Position numbers and translations under genes: made by a program | The notes under the pieces: model-generated | The model's input: only the letters and a program-made list of their open reading frames with translations | Told to the model about the DNA's origin: nothing | Database searches by the model: none | NCBI GenBank assembly: GCA_002784065.1 | Contig: PFJY01000136.1 | Span: forward strand, 1-33,771 | Length of the DNA stretch: 33,771 bases | Source: Hydrogenophilales bacterium CG_4_10_14_3_um_filter_58_23 | GTDB lineage: Bacteria; Pseudomonadota; Gammaproteobacteria; Burkholderiales; Sulfuricellaceae | Reading direction: 5' to 3' | In this document: piece by piece, positions 1 through 9,848 of the stretch | How positions within the stretch are numbered: position 1 is the first letter of the stretch | How the letters are laid out: each line of letters opens with the position of its first letter

Positions 1-1
1 A

Positions 2-18
2 CCCCGGCACAGCCGGGG
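2..18. repeat. Short G/C-rich palindrome CCCCGGC-ACA-GCCGGGG; near-identical palindrome in opposite orientation at 33708-33726
   Basis: 7-bp perfect stem with 3-nt loop; reverse complement reads CCCCCGGCTGTGCCGGGG, compared with CCCCCGGCTATGCCGGGGG at the other window edge. Confidence 0.6.
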
Positions 19-100
19 GATTTCCCGTAATGGTTTAAAAATAATCAAACAGTTACGTTTCTGGATGGGAACTAGTTAATGCAGCTTATAGGCGCACCCT

Positions 101-313
101 TTAAGCAACGCCTTGGCTTGCCAGATAGTCTTCATAGTTGCCGCTGAAGTCGATAATTCTATCAGCGCGGATTTCCAGGATACGCGTTGCCAGTGAGCTC
201 ACAAATTCGCGGTCATGGCTGACGAAAAACAGGGTGCCTTTGTATTTGTCCAGCGCGGTATTCAGGGATTCGATGGATTCCATATCCATGTGGTTGGTCG
301 GTTCATCCATTAA
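101..313 (-). pseudogene. C-terminal fragment of an ABC-F family ATPase (YbiT-like), truncated at the transposon end
   Basis: [17 protein letters not shown]...[16 protein letters not shown]...[14 protein letters not shown]: Walker B/D-loop and H-loop of the second ABC domain; reading frame runs directly into the IR at 314. Confidence 0.85.
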
Positions 314-351
314 GGGGTCGTCTCAGAAAACGGAATTTAAAGTACGCTAAG
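314..351 (+). repeat. Left 38-bp terminal inverted repeat of the Tn3-family element
   Basis: GGGGTCGTCTCAGAAAACGGAATTTAAAGTACGCTAAG. Confidence 0.95.
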
Positions 352-904
352 CGTGCGCAGAGGCTGGCACCCAGCGGTAGAGCGTAGGAACGGACACGCC
401 GAGGTTTTTGGCCACGTCCTTGGGCGGAACGCCGCTGGCCAACAGCTTTTTGGCGGACTCTATCTTGCTATCGGTCATTTTGGGCTTGCGGCCACCCTTG
501 CGACCAAGCTGCCGGGCGACTTCCAGCCCGGCACGGGTGCGCTCGACGATCAACTCGCGCTCCATTTCGGCAAGGCTGGCCATGACGTGGAAGAAAAACC
601 GACCAGATGGCGTGCCGGTGTCGATGGCGTCGGTCAGGCTCTTGAACTGGACGCCCTGCTTGTGCATCTCGCCGACCAGATCGACCAGTTGCTTGACGCT
701 GCGGCCCAGGCGATCCAGTTTCCACACGACCAGGGTGTCGCCCTCGCGCAGCATCTCCTGCGCTTTGCCTAAGCCGGGGCGATCAGCCCGCGTGCCGCTC
801 ACCTTGTCCTCAAAGACCTTCTGGCACCCGGCTTTAGTCAAGGCTTCCCGCTGCAACTCAAGGTTCTGGTCCTGCGTCGAAACACGTGCATAGCCGATCA
901 GCAT
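347..904 (-). CDS. tnpR: Serine resolvase (Tn3-family TnpR)
   Basis: MLIGYARVSTQDQNLELQREAL...VWKLDRLGRSVKQLVDLV...GRFFFHVMASLAEMERELIVERT plus C-terminal HTH; likely start at 904 rather than ORF-track start 940. Confidence 0.93.
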   Translation of the reverse strand: MLIGYARVSTQDQNLELQREALTKAGCQKVFEDKVSGTRADRPGLGKAQEMLREGDTLVVWKLDRLGRSVKQLVDLVGEMHKQGVQFKSLTDAIDTGTPSGRFFFHVMASLAEMERELIVERTRAGLEVARQLGRKGGRKPKMTDSKIESAKKLLASGVPPKDVAKNLGVSVPTLYRWVPASAHA

Positions 905-923
905 GACTTGTCTCGCATCGGGG

Positions 924-1310
924 TCATGGTGCCATCCCATGGTCGTTGCGGTCTTCGTCGTCGGCGTCCTGGCGCACGGCGGGCAGTTGCTTCAACAAAT
1001 CCGGCAGCGCTGCCTGCACCGTATCCCACACCACTTCAAGGTTGATGTCGAAATAACCGTGGGCGATGCGGTTGCGCATGCCACGCATGCTGCGCCACGG
1101 CACTTCGGGGTGCGCCTGTGTGAACTCGGCGTAACTGTCCATCACCTTCGTCGCCGCCTCACCAATGATGATGAGGCTCATGATGACGGCTTGCTGGGTG
1201 CGCTTGTCTTCAAGGAAGTTGGGTTTGCCCAGTCCCTCCACGAAGGCACACGCATCCGTTGCGGCCTGCTGCACGTGGTCGAGATAGTCGGGAAGGCGGT
1301 TCTCGCTCAT
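924..1310 (-). CDS. hepT: HepT-like (HEPN/DUF86) toxin
   Basis: Contains RNRIAHGY, matching the RX4HXY motif; overlaps the upstream nucleotidyltransferase gene by 4 nt. Confidence 0.85.
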   Translation of the reverse strand: MSENRLPDYLDHVQQAATDACAFVEGLGKPNFLEDKRTQQAVIMSLIIIGEAATKVMDSYAEFTQAHPEVPWRSMRGMRNRIAHGYFDINLEVVWDTVQAALPDLLKQLPAVRQDADDEDRNDHGMAP

Positions 1311-1603
1311 ACCGGCTGCGCCTCCGCGAGCACCTGGGCGCGGAACTTCGGCGATAGGTCGGCAGGGGTCAGTAGATCGACGTGGACGCCAAGCATGGAC
1401 TCCAGTTCGACTTGCAATCCGCCTAGGTCAAACAGCGTCGCACCGGGTAACGCATCGACCAGCAGATCAAGGTCACTGCCGTCTTGATCGGTGCCATGCA
1501 GCACCGAACCGAAGATGCGCGGGTTCGCCGTGCGAAAGCGGCTCGCCGCTTCACGGACGGCCCCTCGCTTGAGGTTAAGCACTAATGATGGTCGCATGGG
1601 CAC
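1307..1603 (-). CDS. mntA: MntA-like minimal nucleotidyltransferase antitoxin
   Basis: GSVLHGTDQDGSDLDLLVD fits GSX10DXD; partner gene is HepT-like; GTG start at 1603 or ATG at 1597. Confidence 0.85.
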   Translation of the reverse strand: MPMRPSLVLNLKRGAVREAASRFRTANPRIFGSVLHGTDQDGSDLDLLVDALPGATLFDLGGLQVELESMLGVHVDLLTPADLSPKFRAQVLAEAQPV

Positions 1604-1756
1604 CTTTCTTTATCGAAACTCATTGAAATGGTATGCGATTGAGAATAACATTTCAAGAACTATTTTCGAGAATCTCAATGCCTTGATTACCGTGCTGCAT
1701 CGGCGGCTTGGCGCGGCCTCTCAAAATCCCTCCGTTTTTAAGAAGAAGGAGTCTGC
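1604..1756. promoter_or_regulatory. Probable res/promoter region between divergent tnpA and the mntA-hepT-tnpR operon
   Basis: Interleaved inverted repeats TTGAAATG (1623-1630)/CATTTCAA (1649-1656) and ATTGAGA (1638-1644)/TCTCAAT (1673-1679) in the only intergenic gap between divergent transposition genes. Confidence 0.5.
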
Positions 1757-4700
1757 ATGCCGCGCCGTTCGATCCTGTCCGCCACTGAGCGCGAAAGCCT
1801 GCTCGCACTACCCGACGCCAAAGATGAGTTGATCCGGCTCTACACCTTCAACGACGCCGATCTGTCCCGCATTCGACAGCATCGAGGCGCGGCAAATCGA
1901 CTGGGCTTCGCGGTGCAACTTTGCTACATGCGCTATCCGGGCATCGCGCTCACTGCTGACGCGGAACCCGATGCGCCCTTGTTGCGCATGGTGGCCGACC
2001 AGCTCAAGCTGCCCGGCGACATCTGGAACGACTACGGCCAACGCGCCGAAACGCGGCGCGAACATCTGTTGGAATTGCAGTCAGCCTATGGCTTCCAATC
2101 GTTCACGACTCTGAGCCATTATCGGGCTGCCGTGCATAGCCTGGACGATCTGGCCTGGCAAACCGACAAGGGTATTGTGCTGGCACGCGAGCTGGCCGAT
2201 GGGTTGCGCCGCAAGAACGTTTTGCTGCCAGCGGTCTGCGTGATGGAGCGCATCTGCGCCGAGGCGATCACCCGCGCCAATCGGCGCATTCACGCCGCTC
2301 TGACCGACACCCTGACAAACGTCCACCGGCAACGCCTGGACGAACTCCTCAAGCGCAAGGAGGGCAGCAAAGCGACTTGGCTGGCGTGGCTGCGCCAATC
2401 GCCTGCAAAACCGAACTCGCGCCACATGCTTGAACACATCGAACGCTTGAAATCCTGGCATGGGCTTGACCTACCTGCTGGCATCGAACGGCAGGTACAC
2501 CAAAACCTCTTGCTCAAGATCGCCCGCGAGGGCGGCCAGATGACGCCCGCCGACCTGGCCAAATTCGAGCCGCAGCGACGCTATGCCACCTTGGTCGCGC
2601 TGGCCATCGAAGGCATGGCCACAGTCACTGATGAAATCATCGACCTGCACGACCGCATTATCGGCAAGCTGTTCAACGCGGCCAAGAACAAGCATCAGCA
2701 GCAGTTTCAGGCCAGCGGCAAGGCGATCAATGACAAGGTGCGGCTGTATGGACGCATCGGCCAAGCCCTGCTGGATGCCAAACAGAGCGGCGGCGATCCG
2801 TTTGCCGCCATCGAGGCCATCATGCCGTGGGATACCTTCGCCGCCAGCGTCACAGAGGCGAAAACACTGGCGCGGCCTGCGGACTTTGATTTCTTGCATT
2901 ATATTGGCGAGAGCTACGCCACCTTGCGCCGCTACGCGCCGCAATTCCTCGACGTGCTCAAGCTGCGAGCTGCGTCCGCCGCCAAGGGTGTGCTCGATGC
3001 CATCGACGTGCTGCGTGGCATGAATAGCGACAGCGCCCGCAAGGTGCCCGCTGATGCGCCGACCGCATTTATCAAGCCGCGTTGGGCCAAGCTGGTTCTA
3101 ACCGACGAGGGGATTGACCGGCGTTACTACGAGCTTTGCGCCCTGTCGGAGCTGAAGAATGCGCTGCGCTCGGGCGACGTGTGGGTGCAAGGTTCGCGCC
3201 AGTTCAAAGACTTCGACGAATACCTGGTGCCGGTCGAGAAGTTCGTCACTCTGAAGCTGGCCAGCGAATTGCCGCTGGCCGTAGCCACCGACTGCGATCA
3301 GTACCTACGTGAACGACTGGAATTGTTGGAGGAGCAGCTCGCTACGGTCAACCGCATGGCGGCGGCCAATGACCTGCCGGACGCCATCATCACCACCGCG
3401 TCGGGGTTGAAGATCACACCATTGGATGCGGCGGTGCCCGACACCGCTCAAGCCCTGATCGACCAGACGGCCATGCTGCTGCCGCACCTCAAAATCACCG
3501 AGCTGCTGATGGAGGTCGATGAGTGGACAGGGTTCACCCGCCATTTCACACACATGAAGACCGGCGACACCGCCAAGGACAAAACCTTGCTGATGACGAC
3601 GGTTCTGGCTGATGCGATCAACCTGGGCTTGACTAAAATGGCTGAGTCCTGCCCCGGCACAACTTATGCCAAGCTGTCCTGGCTGCAAGCTTGGCACGTC
3701 CGTTGAAACCTATTCGACGGCGCTGGCCGAGCTGGTGAACGCGCAGTTTCGGCAACCCTTCGCCGGAAACTGGGGCGACGGCACCACGTCATCGTCGGAT
3801 GGCCAGAACTTCAGAACCGGCAGCAAGGCGGAGAGCACCGGGCATATCAACCCGAAGTATGGAAGCAGTCCAGGGCGGACGTTTTATACCCCAAGGTGAA
3901 TTTGTCCTGATGAATTCCGCCTTTAAATACATTGGGTTGTACTCAATCCAGATGGTAACCGAAGTGCCATGTGAAAACATATTGAAATACAATCAGTTGG
4001 CGGAGACGGCAGCCACTGGTCAAGAAAAATCAATGACTTACAAGTGAGAACAAATTTGTCGTGTTTTATACCCATATCTCCGACCAATACGCGCTCTTCA
4101 GCGCCAAGGTGGTCAACGTCGGCGTGCGCGATTCGACCTATGTGCTCGATGGCCTGCTGTACCACGAATCTGACCTGCGCATTGAGGAGCACTACACCGA
4201 CACAGCGGGCTTCACCGACCATGTGTTTGGCTTGATGCACTTGCTGGGCTTTCGCTTCGCGCCGCGCATTCGAGACTTGGGCGACACCAAGCTGTTCATC
4301 CCCAAGGGCGATACCGCCTATGACGCGCTCAAGCCGATGATTAGCAGCGACAGGCTGAACATCAAGCAAATTCGCGCCCATTGGGACGAAATCCTGCGAC
4401 TGGCCACCTCGATCAAGCAGGGTACGGTGACGGCCTCGCTGATGCTCAGGAAACTCGGCAGCTATCCGCGCCAGAACGGCTTGGCTGTCGCCCTGCGCGA
4501 ATTGGGGCGCATTGAGCGCACGCTGTTCATTCTCGACTGGCTGCAAAGTGTGGAGCTGCGCCGCCGTGTGCAAGCCGGACTCAACAAGGGCGAGGCGCGC
4601 AACGCGCTGGCCAGGGCGGTGTTCTTCAACCGGCTGGGCGAAATCCGCGACCGCAGCTTTGAGCAACAGCGCTACCGGGCCAGCGGCCTCAATTTGGTGA

Positions 4701-4912
4701 CAGCAGCCATCGTGTTGTGGAACACCGTCTATCTGGAAAGGGCGGCGAACGCCTTGCGCAATCACGGTCAAGGTGTCGATGACGCGCTGTTGCAGTACCT
4801 GTCGCCGCTGGGCTGGGAGCACATCAATCTGACCGGCGATTACCTCTGGCGCAGCAGCGCCAAGGTCGGTGCAGGGAAGTTCAGGCCGTTACAGCCGCTG
4901 CCAAAGCCTTAA
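1757..4912 (+). pseudogene. tnpA: Tn3-family transposase TnpA, disrupted (frameshift near 3703 and ~182-bp insertion at 3881-4062)
   Basis: Three consecutive fragments of one transposase: 1757-3706, the frame of 3666-3899, and 4061-4912 ([38 protein letters not shown]...). Confidence 0.92.
3881..4073. repeat. Short insertion in tnpA bounded by 11-bp direct repeats GTTTTATACCC
   Basis: GTTTTATACCC at 3881-3891 and 4063-4073; removing one copy plus the insert rejoins [13 protein letters not shown]. Confidence 0.75.
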
Positions 4913-4945
4913 CGTACTTTAAATTCCGTTTTCTGAGACGACCCC
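4908..4945 (-). repeat. Right 38-bp terminal inverted repeat of the Tn3-family element
   Basis: CTTAACGTACTTTAAATTCCGTTTTCTGAGACGACCCC, reverse complement of the left IR with one mismatch. Confidence 0.95.
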
Positions 4946-5309
4946 TGGAACGGCTGCGATTGGCGCTGGCACCGGCATTCAAGGTCGGGAAACGGTCGGC
5001 TGCGGATATCCCGCGACGGGCGCGCGCCTCGCGCAGGCGCGCCTGCGCCTGCTTCAGGTCCAGGTTGTTGGCCGTCGCTTGCTCGATCAGCCGCGACAGT
5101 TGCGGGTCGTCGAGACCGTTCCACCATTGGGCGAGTTGCGCAGCTTCGGGTGAGACGGATTTCAAGCCGCCTTTCATGGCGCTGTGCCAGGCCGCCGGGA
5201 CAGACACTTCGGGCGTCCGATAGTCGGGCCCGACCGCGCAGCCGGCGAGCAGCAACGCCAGTGCCACGCCAGCCAGCTTCGTCGTTTCTGTCATGTCAAA
5301 CATGCTCAC
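4946..5309 (-). pseudogene. N-terminal fragment of an outer membrane efflux lipoprotein (NodT/OprM family), truncated by the transposon
   Basis: Signal peptide and lipobox ALLLAGCAVGPDYRTPEV...QWWNGLDDPQLSRLIEQATANNLDLKQAQARLREARARRG; frame is taken over by transposon sequence at 4945. Confidence 0.88.
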
Positions 5310-5335
5310 CGTTTTCCTCTCCCACTCCAGTCATT

Positions 5336-6721
5336 TCACAGCCCACCGCCGCCCAGAGCCTTGTAAAGCTGGGCGGCAGCGGTGAGCCATGCGTGCCGGG
5401 TTTGCACCGTGGCTTGCTGGGCGGAAAAGGATTCACGCTGCGCATCCAGCACTTCGAGGTGGCTGGTGACGCCCGCTTTGTAGCGGGCTTCCGCCAGACG
5501 CAGGCGCTCGTTCTGGGCCTTTTCTGCAGCTTGCTGCGCGCGCAGTTGCTCGACCAGATAGGTGCGGGCGGCGAGGAGGTCGGCCACTTCGCGGAAGGCC
5601 TGCTGGATGGTTTTCTCATACTCGGCTACGGCGATGACTTTGCGGGCCTCAGCGAGATCCACTCCGGCGGCGCTGCGGCCAGCGTCGAACAGCGGCAGGC
5701 GCAACGCCGGCTGGAAATTCCAGCTTTCGCTGCCGCCGCCGAACAGCCCGGAAAGGGCGCTGCTCGCCGTTCCCAGGCCAGCGGTCAGGCTAATGCGCGG
5801 GAGGAAGGCGGCGCGCGCTGCGCCGATATTGGCATTGGCGGCAATCAGTCTTTTTTCCGCAGCCAGCACGTCGGGCCGCTGGAGCAGCACTTCCGCCGAC
5901 AGGTCCGCAGCCAGGTCGGCAACGATGCCCTGATCCTTGAGCCTGCGCCCATCGGGCAGGCTGGACGGTTGCTGGCCGACCAGCAGAGCCAGCGCATTCG
6001 ATGCGGCGGCCTGCTGGGTTTGCAGGCTGGCGTAGTCCGCGCGCACCTGTTCCAGTGCGCCGTCAGCCTGCAGGAAGTCGAGGTCGCCGGCCAGCCCCAC
6101 TTCCCGCCGGCGGGCGATCAGGGTGCGGGTTTCCTCGCGGCTCTTTACGGTTTCACGGGCAAGCTGCGTGCGCTCATACATTTCCAGCAGGGTGAAATAG
6201 GCATTGGCGACCTCGGAGATGAGCGACAGGCGCAGGGCGCGCCCTGCTTCCTCGGTGGCAAGGAAGCTCGACAGCGCCGCTTCATCGAGGCTTTTCACCC
6301 GCCCCCAGAAATCCAGCTCGAAAGACAGCAAGGAGAATCCCACGTCGTAGCGATGGGCGGTGTTTGCTTTCCTTGTAGGGGACAAGTCACCTGGCGTGCG
6401 CGTCGCTTGCCCGCTAGCGGCTACATCGACGTTGGGCAAGCGGTCGGCGCGGGTAATGCCATGGAGTGCGCGAGATTCCTCGACGCGTGCGGCGGCGATG
6501 CGCAGATCCCGGTTGTGTTCGAGGGTGGCCGCGATCAGGGCTTGCAGTCTTTGATCGGGGAAGAAGTTGCGCCAGTCGAGTTCAGTTGCCTTGCGCGCGC
6601 CGTCCGGCTGGGCCGTTTGCGGCCATTGCGCGGCAACCGGCGGTTCGGGCCGCTGGTAGTCGGGCATCAGCGAGCAGCCGGCCAAAGCGGCCCCAAGGGC
6701 GATGACGAATGACTTACGCAT
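5336..6721 (-). CDS. Outer membrane factor of RND efflux system (OprM/NodT family lipoprotein)
   Basis: MRKSFVIALGAALAGCSLMPDYQRPEPP...; likely start at 6721 (overlapping the RND stop) rather than 6838. Confidence 0.92.
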   Translation of the reverse strand: MRKSFVIALGAALAGCSLMPDYQRPEPPVAAQWPQTAQPDGARKATELDWRNFFPDQRLQALIAATLEHNRDLRIAAARVEESRALHGITRADRLPNVDVAASGQATRTPGDLSPTRKANTAHRYDVGFSLLSFELDFWGRVKSLDEAALSSFLATEEAGRALRLSLISEVANAYFTLLEMYERTQLARETVKSREETRTLIARRREVGLAGDLDFLQADGALEQVRADYASLQTQQAAASNALALLVGQQPSSLPDGRRLKDQGIVADLAADLSAEVLLQRPDVLAAEKRLIAANANIGAARAAFLPRISLTAGLGTASSALSGLFGGGSESWNFQPALRLPLFDAGRSAAGVDLAEARKVIAVAEYEKTIQQAFREVADLLAARTYLVEQLRAQQAAEKAQNERLRLAEARYKAGVTSHLEVLDAQRESFSAQQATVQTRHAWLTAAAQLYKALGGGGL

Positions 6722-9700
6722 GATCGTTCTCCTCGTGTCGGCGTGCATGGCCGGGGAATATTTTCCGCACCACGACGAAAAATACCGGCACCAGGAATAT
6801 CGCCAGGAAGGTGGCCGCAAGCATGCCGCCGATGACACCGGTGCCGATGGCGTGGCGGCTGTTGGCTCCGGCTCCGGTTGAGATCGCCAGTGGCAGCACG
6901 CCCAGAATGAAGGCGAAGGAGGTCATCAGGATCGGTCTGAAACGCAGGCGGCAGGCCTCCAGGGTGGCCTCGACCAGCCCCATGCCTTGTTCCTGCAAGT
7001 CGCGGGCGAATTCGATAATCAGAATGGCGTTCTTGCTGGATAGCCCGATGATGGCGATGAGGCCGACCTTGAAATACACGTCATTGGGCAAGCCGCGCAA
7101 GGTCACCGCCAGCGTCGCGCCGAAGATGCCCAGCGGTACCACAAGGAGCACGGCAAAGGGAATCGACCAGCTTTCATACAGCGCGGCCAGCGCGAGGAAA
7201 ACCACCAGCAGCGACAACGCGAAAAGGAAGGGCGCCTGACTGCCGGAGAGTTTTTCCTCGAACGAGGTGCCGGACCACTCGAATCCAACGCCTGGAGGAA
7301 GTTTTTTGGTCAGATCCTCCAAGGTCAGCATCGCCTCGCCGGTGCTGTGGCCGGGTGCCGGGCCGCCAGAGATTTTCATGGCCGGCAGGCCGTTGTAGCG
7401 GTCGAGTTTCGGCGAACCGACGATCCAGCGCGGGGTGACCAGTTCGGCCAGCGGTACCATTCCCCCATCCCGGTTCCTGACCGACAGGCGCAGCAGCTTC
7501 TCGGGCGCGGTACGCAAGTCCGCCTCGGCCTGCATCTGCACGCGCAGGATCCGGCCCTGCCGCTCGAAGTCGTTGATGTAGGCGACCCCCAAGGTGGATT
7601 GCAGGGTTTCGTTGAGGTCGGCAATGGAAACGCCGAGGGTTTCAGCCTTGCGCCTGTCGACGTCGAGCAACAGCTGCGGCCCGGCTTCCTGACCTTCCGG
7701 CCGCACACCGGCCAGATTCGGGTTCTGCCCGGCCAGCCCCAGCGCCATGTTGCGCGCTTCGAGCAGTTTGTCCCGACCGAGGCCCGCGCGATCCTGCAGG
7801 CGGAGGTCGAAGCCGCCAGTGGAGGCGAGTTCAGGAATGGGCGGCGGGTTAACGGCAAAAATCATCGCCTGCTTGATCTGGAAAAAAGTCATGTTGGCGC
7901 GCTGCACCAGCGCCGTGGAGGTATGGTCAGCGCCCTTGCGCTCGTCCCAGTCCTTGAGCCGCACGAAAGCGAGGGCTGCGTTCTGTCCACGGCCAAAAAA
8001 GGAGAAACCGACCACGCCGATGACCTTGGCCACTTCCGGCTGTTTGAGATAATACTGCTCGACTTGGGTGAGCACCTCGATGGTGCGTTCCTGCGAGGCG
8101 CCAGGCGGCAATTGCACCATGTTGATGAAGTAGCCCTGGTCTTCGTCGGGCAGGAAGCTGCCGGGCAGGTGCATGAACAGCCAGCCAGTGCCGCCGATGA
8201 TGGCGGCGTAAAGCACCAGGTAGCGCCCGGTTTTCCCGATTGCGCGCGCGACCCAGGATTGATAGCCCTGAGTGGTGCGGTCGAAGAAGCGGTTGAACCA
8301 GCCGAAGAAGCCCTTGGTGGGCCGATATTCCTTGCCAGCTTCGTGCTTGAGCAGCGTGGCGCACAGGGCCGGCGTCAGCGTCAGCGCCATCAGGGCCGAG
8401 AACAGCATGGTGAGGATGAGGGTGACGGCAAACTGGCGGTAGATGACACCGACCGAACCGCCGAAAAAAATCATCGGCGCGAACACGGCGGACAACACCA
8501 GGGTGATGCCGATGATGGCGTTGAAAATCTGATCCATCGCCTTGCGCGCGGCTTCCCGAGGCGCCAGCCCCTCCGAACGCATGATGCGTTCCACCGCCTC
8601 GACTACCACGATGGCGTCATCCACGACGATGCCGATGGCCAGTACCATGGCGAACAGGGTGAGCACGTTGATCGAGTAGCCGAAGACATAGAGCCCTGCA
8701 AGCGCTCCGGTCAAGGCGACCGGCACGACGATGGTGGGGATGAGGGTGGCGCGGAAATTCTCCAGGAACAAAAACATCACCAGGAACACCAGCACCATCG
8801 CCTCCACCAAGGTCAGCAACACCTCCTTGATGGAAATATCGACGAAGCGGGAGGTGTCGTAGGGCACGTCCCAAGTCACGCCCTTGGGAAAGTAGGGCGC
8901 CATCTCAGCCATTTTGGCGCGCACCGCCTTGACCACGTCCAGCGCGTTGCCGTTGGGCGCGACGCGGATGGCGATGGCTGCGGCCGGCTGTCCGTTGAGG
9001 CGGGCGAAGATGTTGTAGTCCTGCGAGCCCAGTTCCACCCGTGCAACATCCTTCACCCGCACCGCAGAGCCATCTGGTTGGGTGCGGACGAGAATATTGC
9101 CGAACTCCTCGGGCGTCGACAACCGGCTGCGCGTGACGATCACCGCGTTCAATTGCTGGCCGGGTGCCGCCGGCGCCTGTCCCAGTTCGCCGGTGGCGAG
9201 TTCCACGTTCTGGGCGCGCACCGCACGGGTCACGTCGGCGGGCGAGAGATTGTAGGCCTGGAGCTTTTCAGGCTTTAACCAGAGGCGCATCGAATATTCG
9301 GTGCCGAAGAGGAGTGCCTCGCCCACGCCTTTGACGCGCCGCAGTGGGTCGAGCACGCTGGCGGCGGCAAAACTGCCTAGATCGACGGCCTTCAGGCTGT
9401 TGTCCGGCGAATGCAGGGCGACGAACATCACGTAGTTGCGCGAGGGCTTGGTCACCGTTACACCCACCCGCCGCACGTCGTCGGGCAGGCGCGCCTCAAT
9501 GCGCTTGTAGCGGTTCTGCGCTTCCACCGAGGCGATGTCGATATTGGTGCCGGGCTCGAAAGTCAGGGTCACCGTGCCCGTCCCCAGTTCCGAGGCCGAC
9601 TCCATGTAGAGCAGGTGTTCGATTCCGTTCATTTCCTGTTCGATCAGGGCAGTGACCGTATCCTCGACCACCTTGGCCGAGGCGCCGGGGTAGACGATGT

Positions 9701-9839
9701 TGAAGGCGATGGAAGGAGGGGCGACCGCCGGATACTGGGACAGCGGCAGACCCCTGACGGCGAGGCCGCCGGCGAGCAGAATCACCAGGGCGATCACCCA
9801 GGCGAAAACCGGGCGGTCGATAAAGAATTTGGCGAACAT
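6714..9839 (-). CDS. RND efflux pump, HAE1/AcrB family
   Basis: 1041 aa; MFAKFFIDRPVFAWVIALVILLAG, GIVVDDAIVVVEAVERIM, GLSSKNAILIIEFARDL motifs. Confidence 0.97.
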   Translation of the reverse strand: MFAKFFIDRPVFAWVIALVILLAGGLAVRGLPLSQYPAVAPPSIAFNIVYPGASAKVVEDTVTALIEQEMNGIEHLLYMESASELGTGTVTLTFEPGTNIDIASVEAQNRYKRIEARLPDDVRRVGVTVTKPSRNYVMFVALHSPDNSLKAVDLGSFAAASVLDPLRRVKGVGEALLFGTEYSMRLWLKPEKLQAYNLSPADVTRAVRAQNVELATGELGQAPAAPGQQLNAVIVTRSRLSTPEEFGNILVRTQPDGSAVRVKDVARVELGSQDYNIFARLNGQPAAAIAIRVAPNGNALDVVKAVRAKMAEMAPYFPKGVTWDVPYDTSRFVDISIKEVLLTLVEAMVLVFLVMFLFLENFRATLIPTIVVPVALTGALAGLYVFGYSINVLTLFAMVLAIGIVVDDAIVVVEAVERIMRSEGLAPREAARKAMDQIFNAIIGITLVLSAVFAPMIFFGGSVGVIYRQFAVTLILTMLFSALMALTLTPALCATLLKHEAGKEYRPTKGFFGWFNRFFDRTTQGYQSWVARAIGKTGRYLVLYAAIIGGTGWLFMHLPGSFLPDEDQGYFINMVQLPPGASQERTIEVLTQVEQYYLKQPEVAKVIGVVGFSFFGRGQNAALAFVRLKDWDERKGADHTSTALVQRANMTFFQIKQAMIFAVNPPPIPELASTGGFDLRLQDRAGLGRDKLLEARNMALGLAGQNPNLAGVRPEGQEAGPQLLLDVDRRKAETLGVSIADLNETLQSTLGVAYINDFERQGRILRVQMQAEADLRTAPEKLLRLSVRNRDGGMVPLAELVTPRWIVGSPKLDRYNGLPAMKISGGPAPGHSTGEAMLTLEDLTKKLPPGVGFEWSGTSFEEKLSGSQAPFLFALSLLVVFLALAALYESWSIPFAVLLVVPLGIFGATLAVTLRGLPNDVYFKVGLIAIIGLSSKNAILIIEFARDLQEQGMGLVEATLEACRLRFRPILMTSFAFILGVLPLAISTGAGANSRHAIGTGVIGGMLAATFLAIFLVPVFFVVVRKIFPGHARRHEENDHA

Positions 9840-9848
9840 GGCGAACCC

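Larger units (their letters stand above)
314..4945. mobile_element. Tn3-family transposon, about 4.6 kb, with tnpR, a HepT/MntA TA pair and a disrupted tnpA
   Basis: 38-bp terminal inverted repeats GGGGTCGTCTCAGAAAACGGAATTTAAAGTACG[C/T]TAAG at 314-351 and 4908-4945 (one mismatch), plus internal resolvase and Tn3-type transposase. Confidence 0.95.

Noticed and set aside
3690-3720. Programmed frameshift in tnpA
   Set aside because: The change is a net 2-nt loss without an obvious slippery heptamer, and a stop-containing insertion follows, so degeneration is simpler.
3881-4073. Group II intron or integron cassette in tnpA
   Set aside because: Only ~171 bp of non-repeat insert, and I could not identify a GUGYG-like 5' end, domain V or attC-like structure.
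5150-6712. 520-aa plus-strand ORF opposite the OMF gene
   Set aside because: Antisense shadow ORF; the minus strand encodes a complete lipoprotein OMF.
7347-9278. 643-aa plus-strand ORF opposite the RND pump gene
   Set aside because: Antisense shadow ORF in GC-rich DNA; His/Gln/Arg-rich translation with no recognisable domain, opposite an unambiguous AcrB-type gene.
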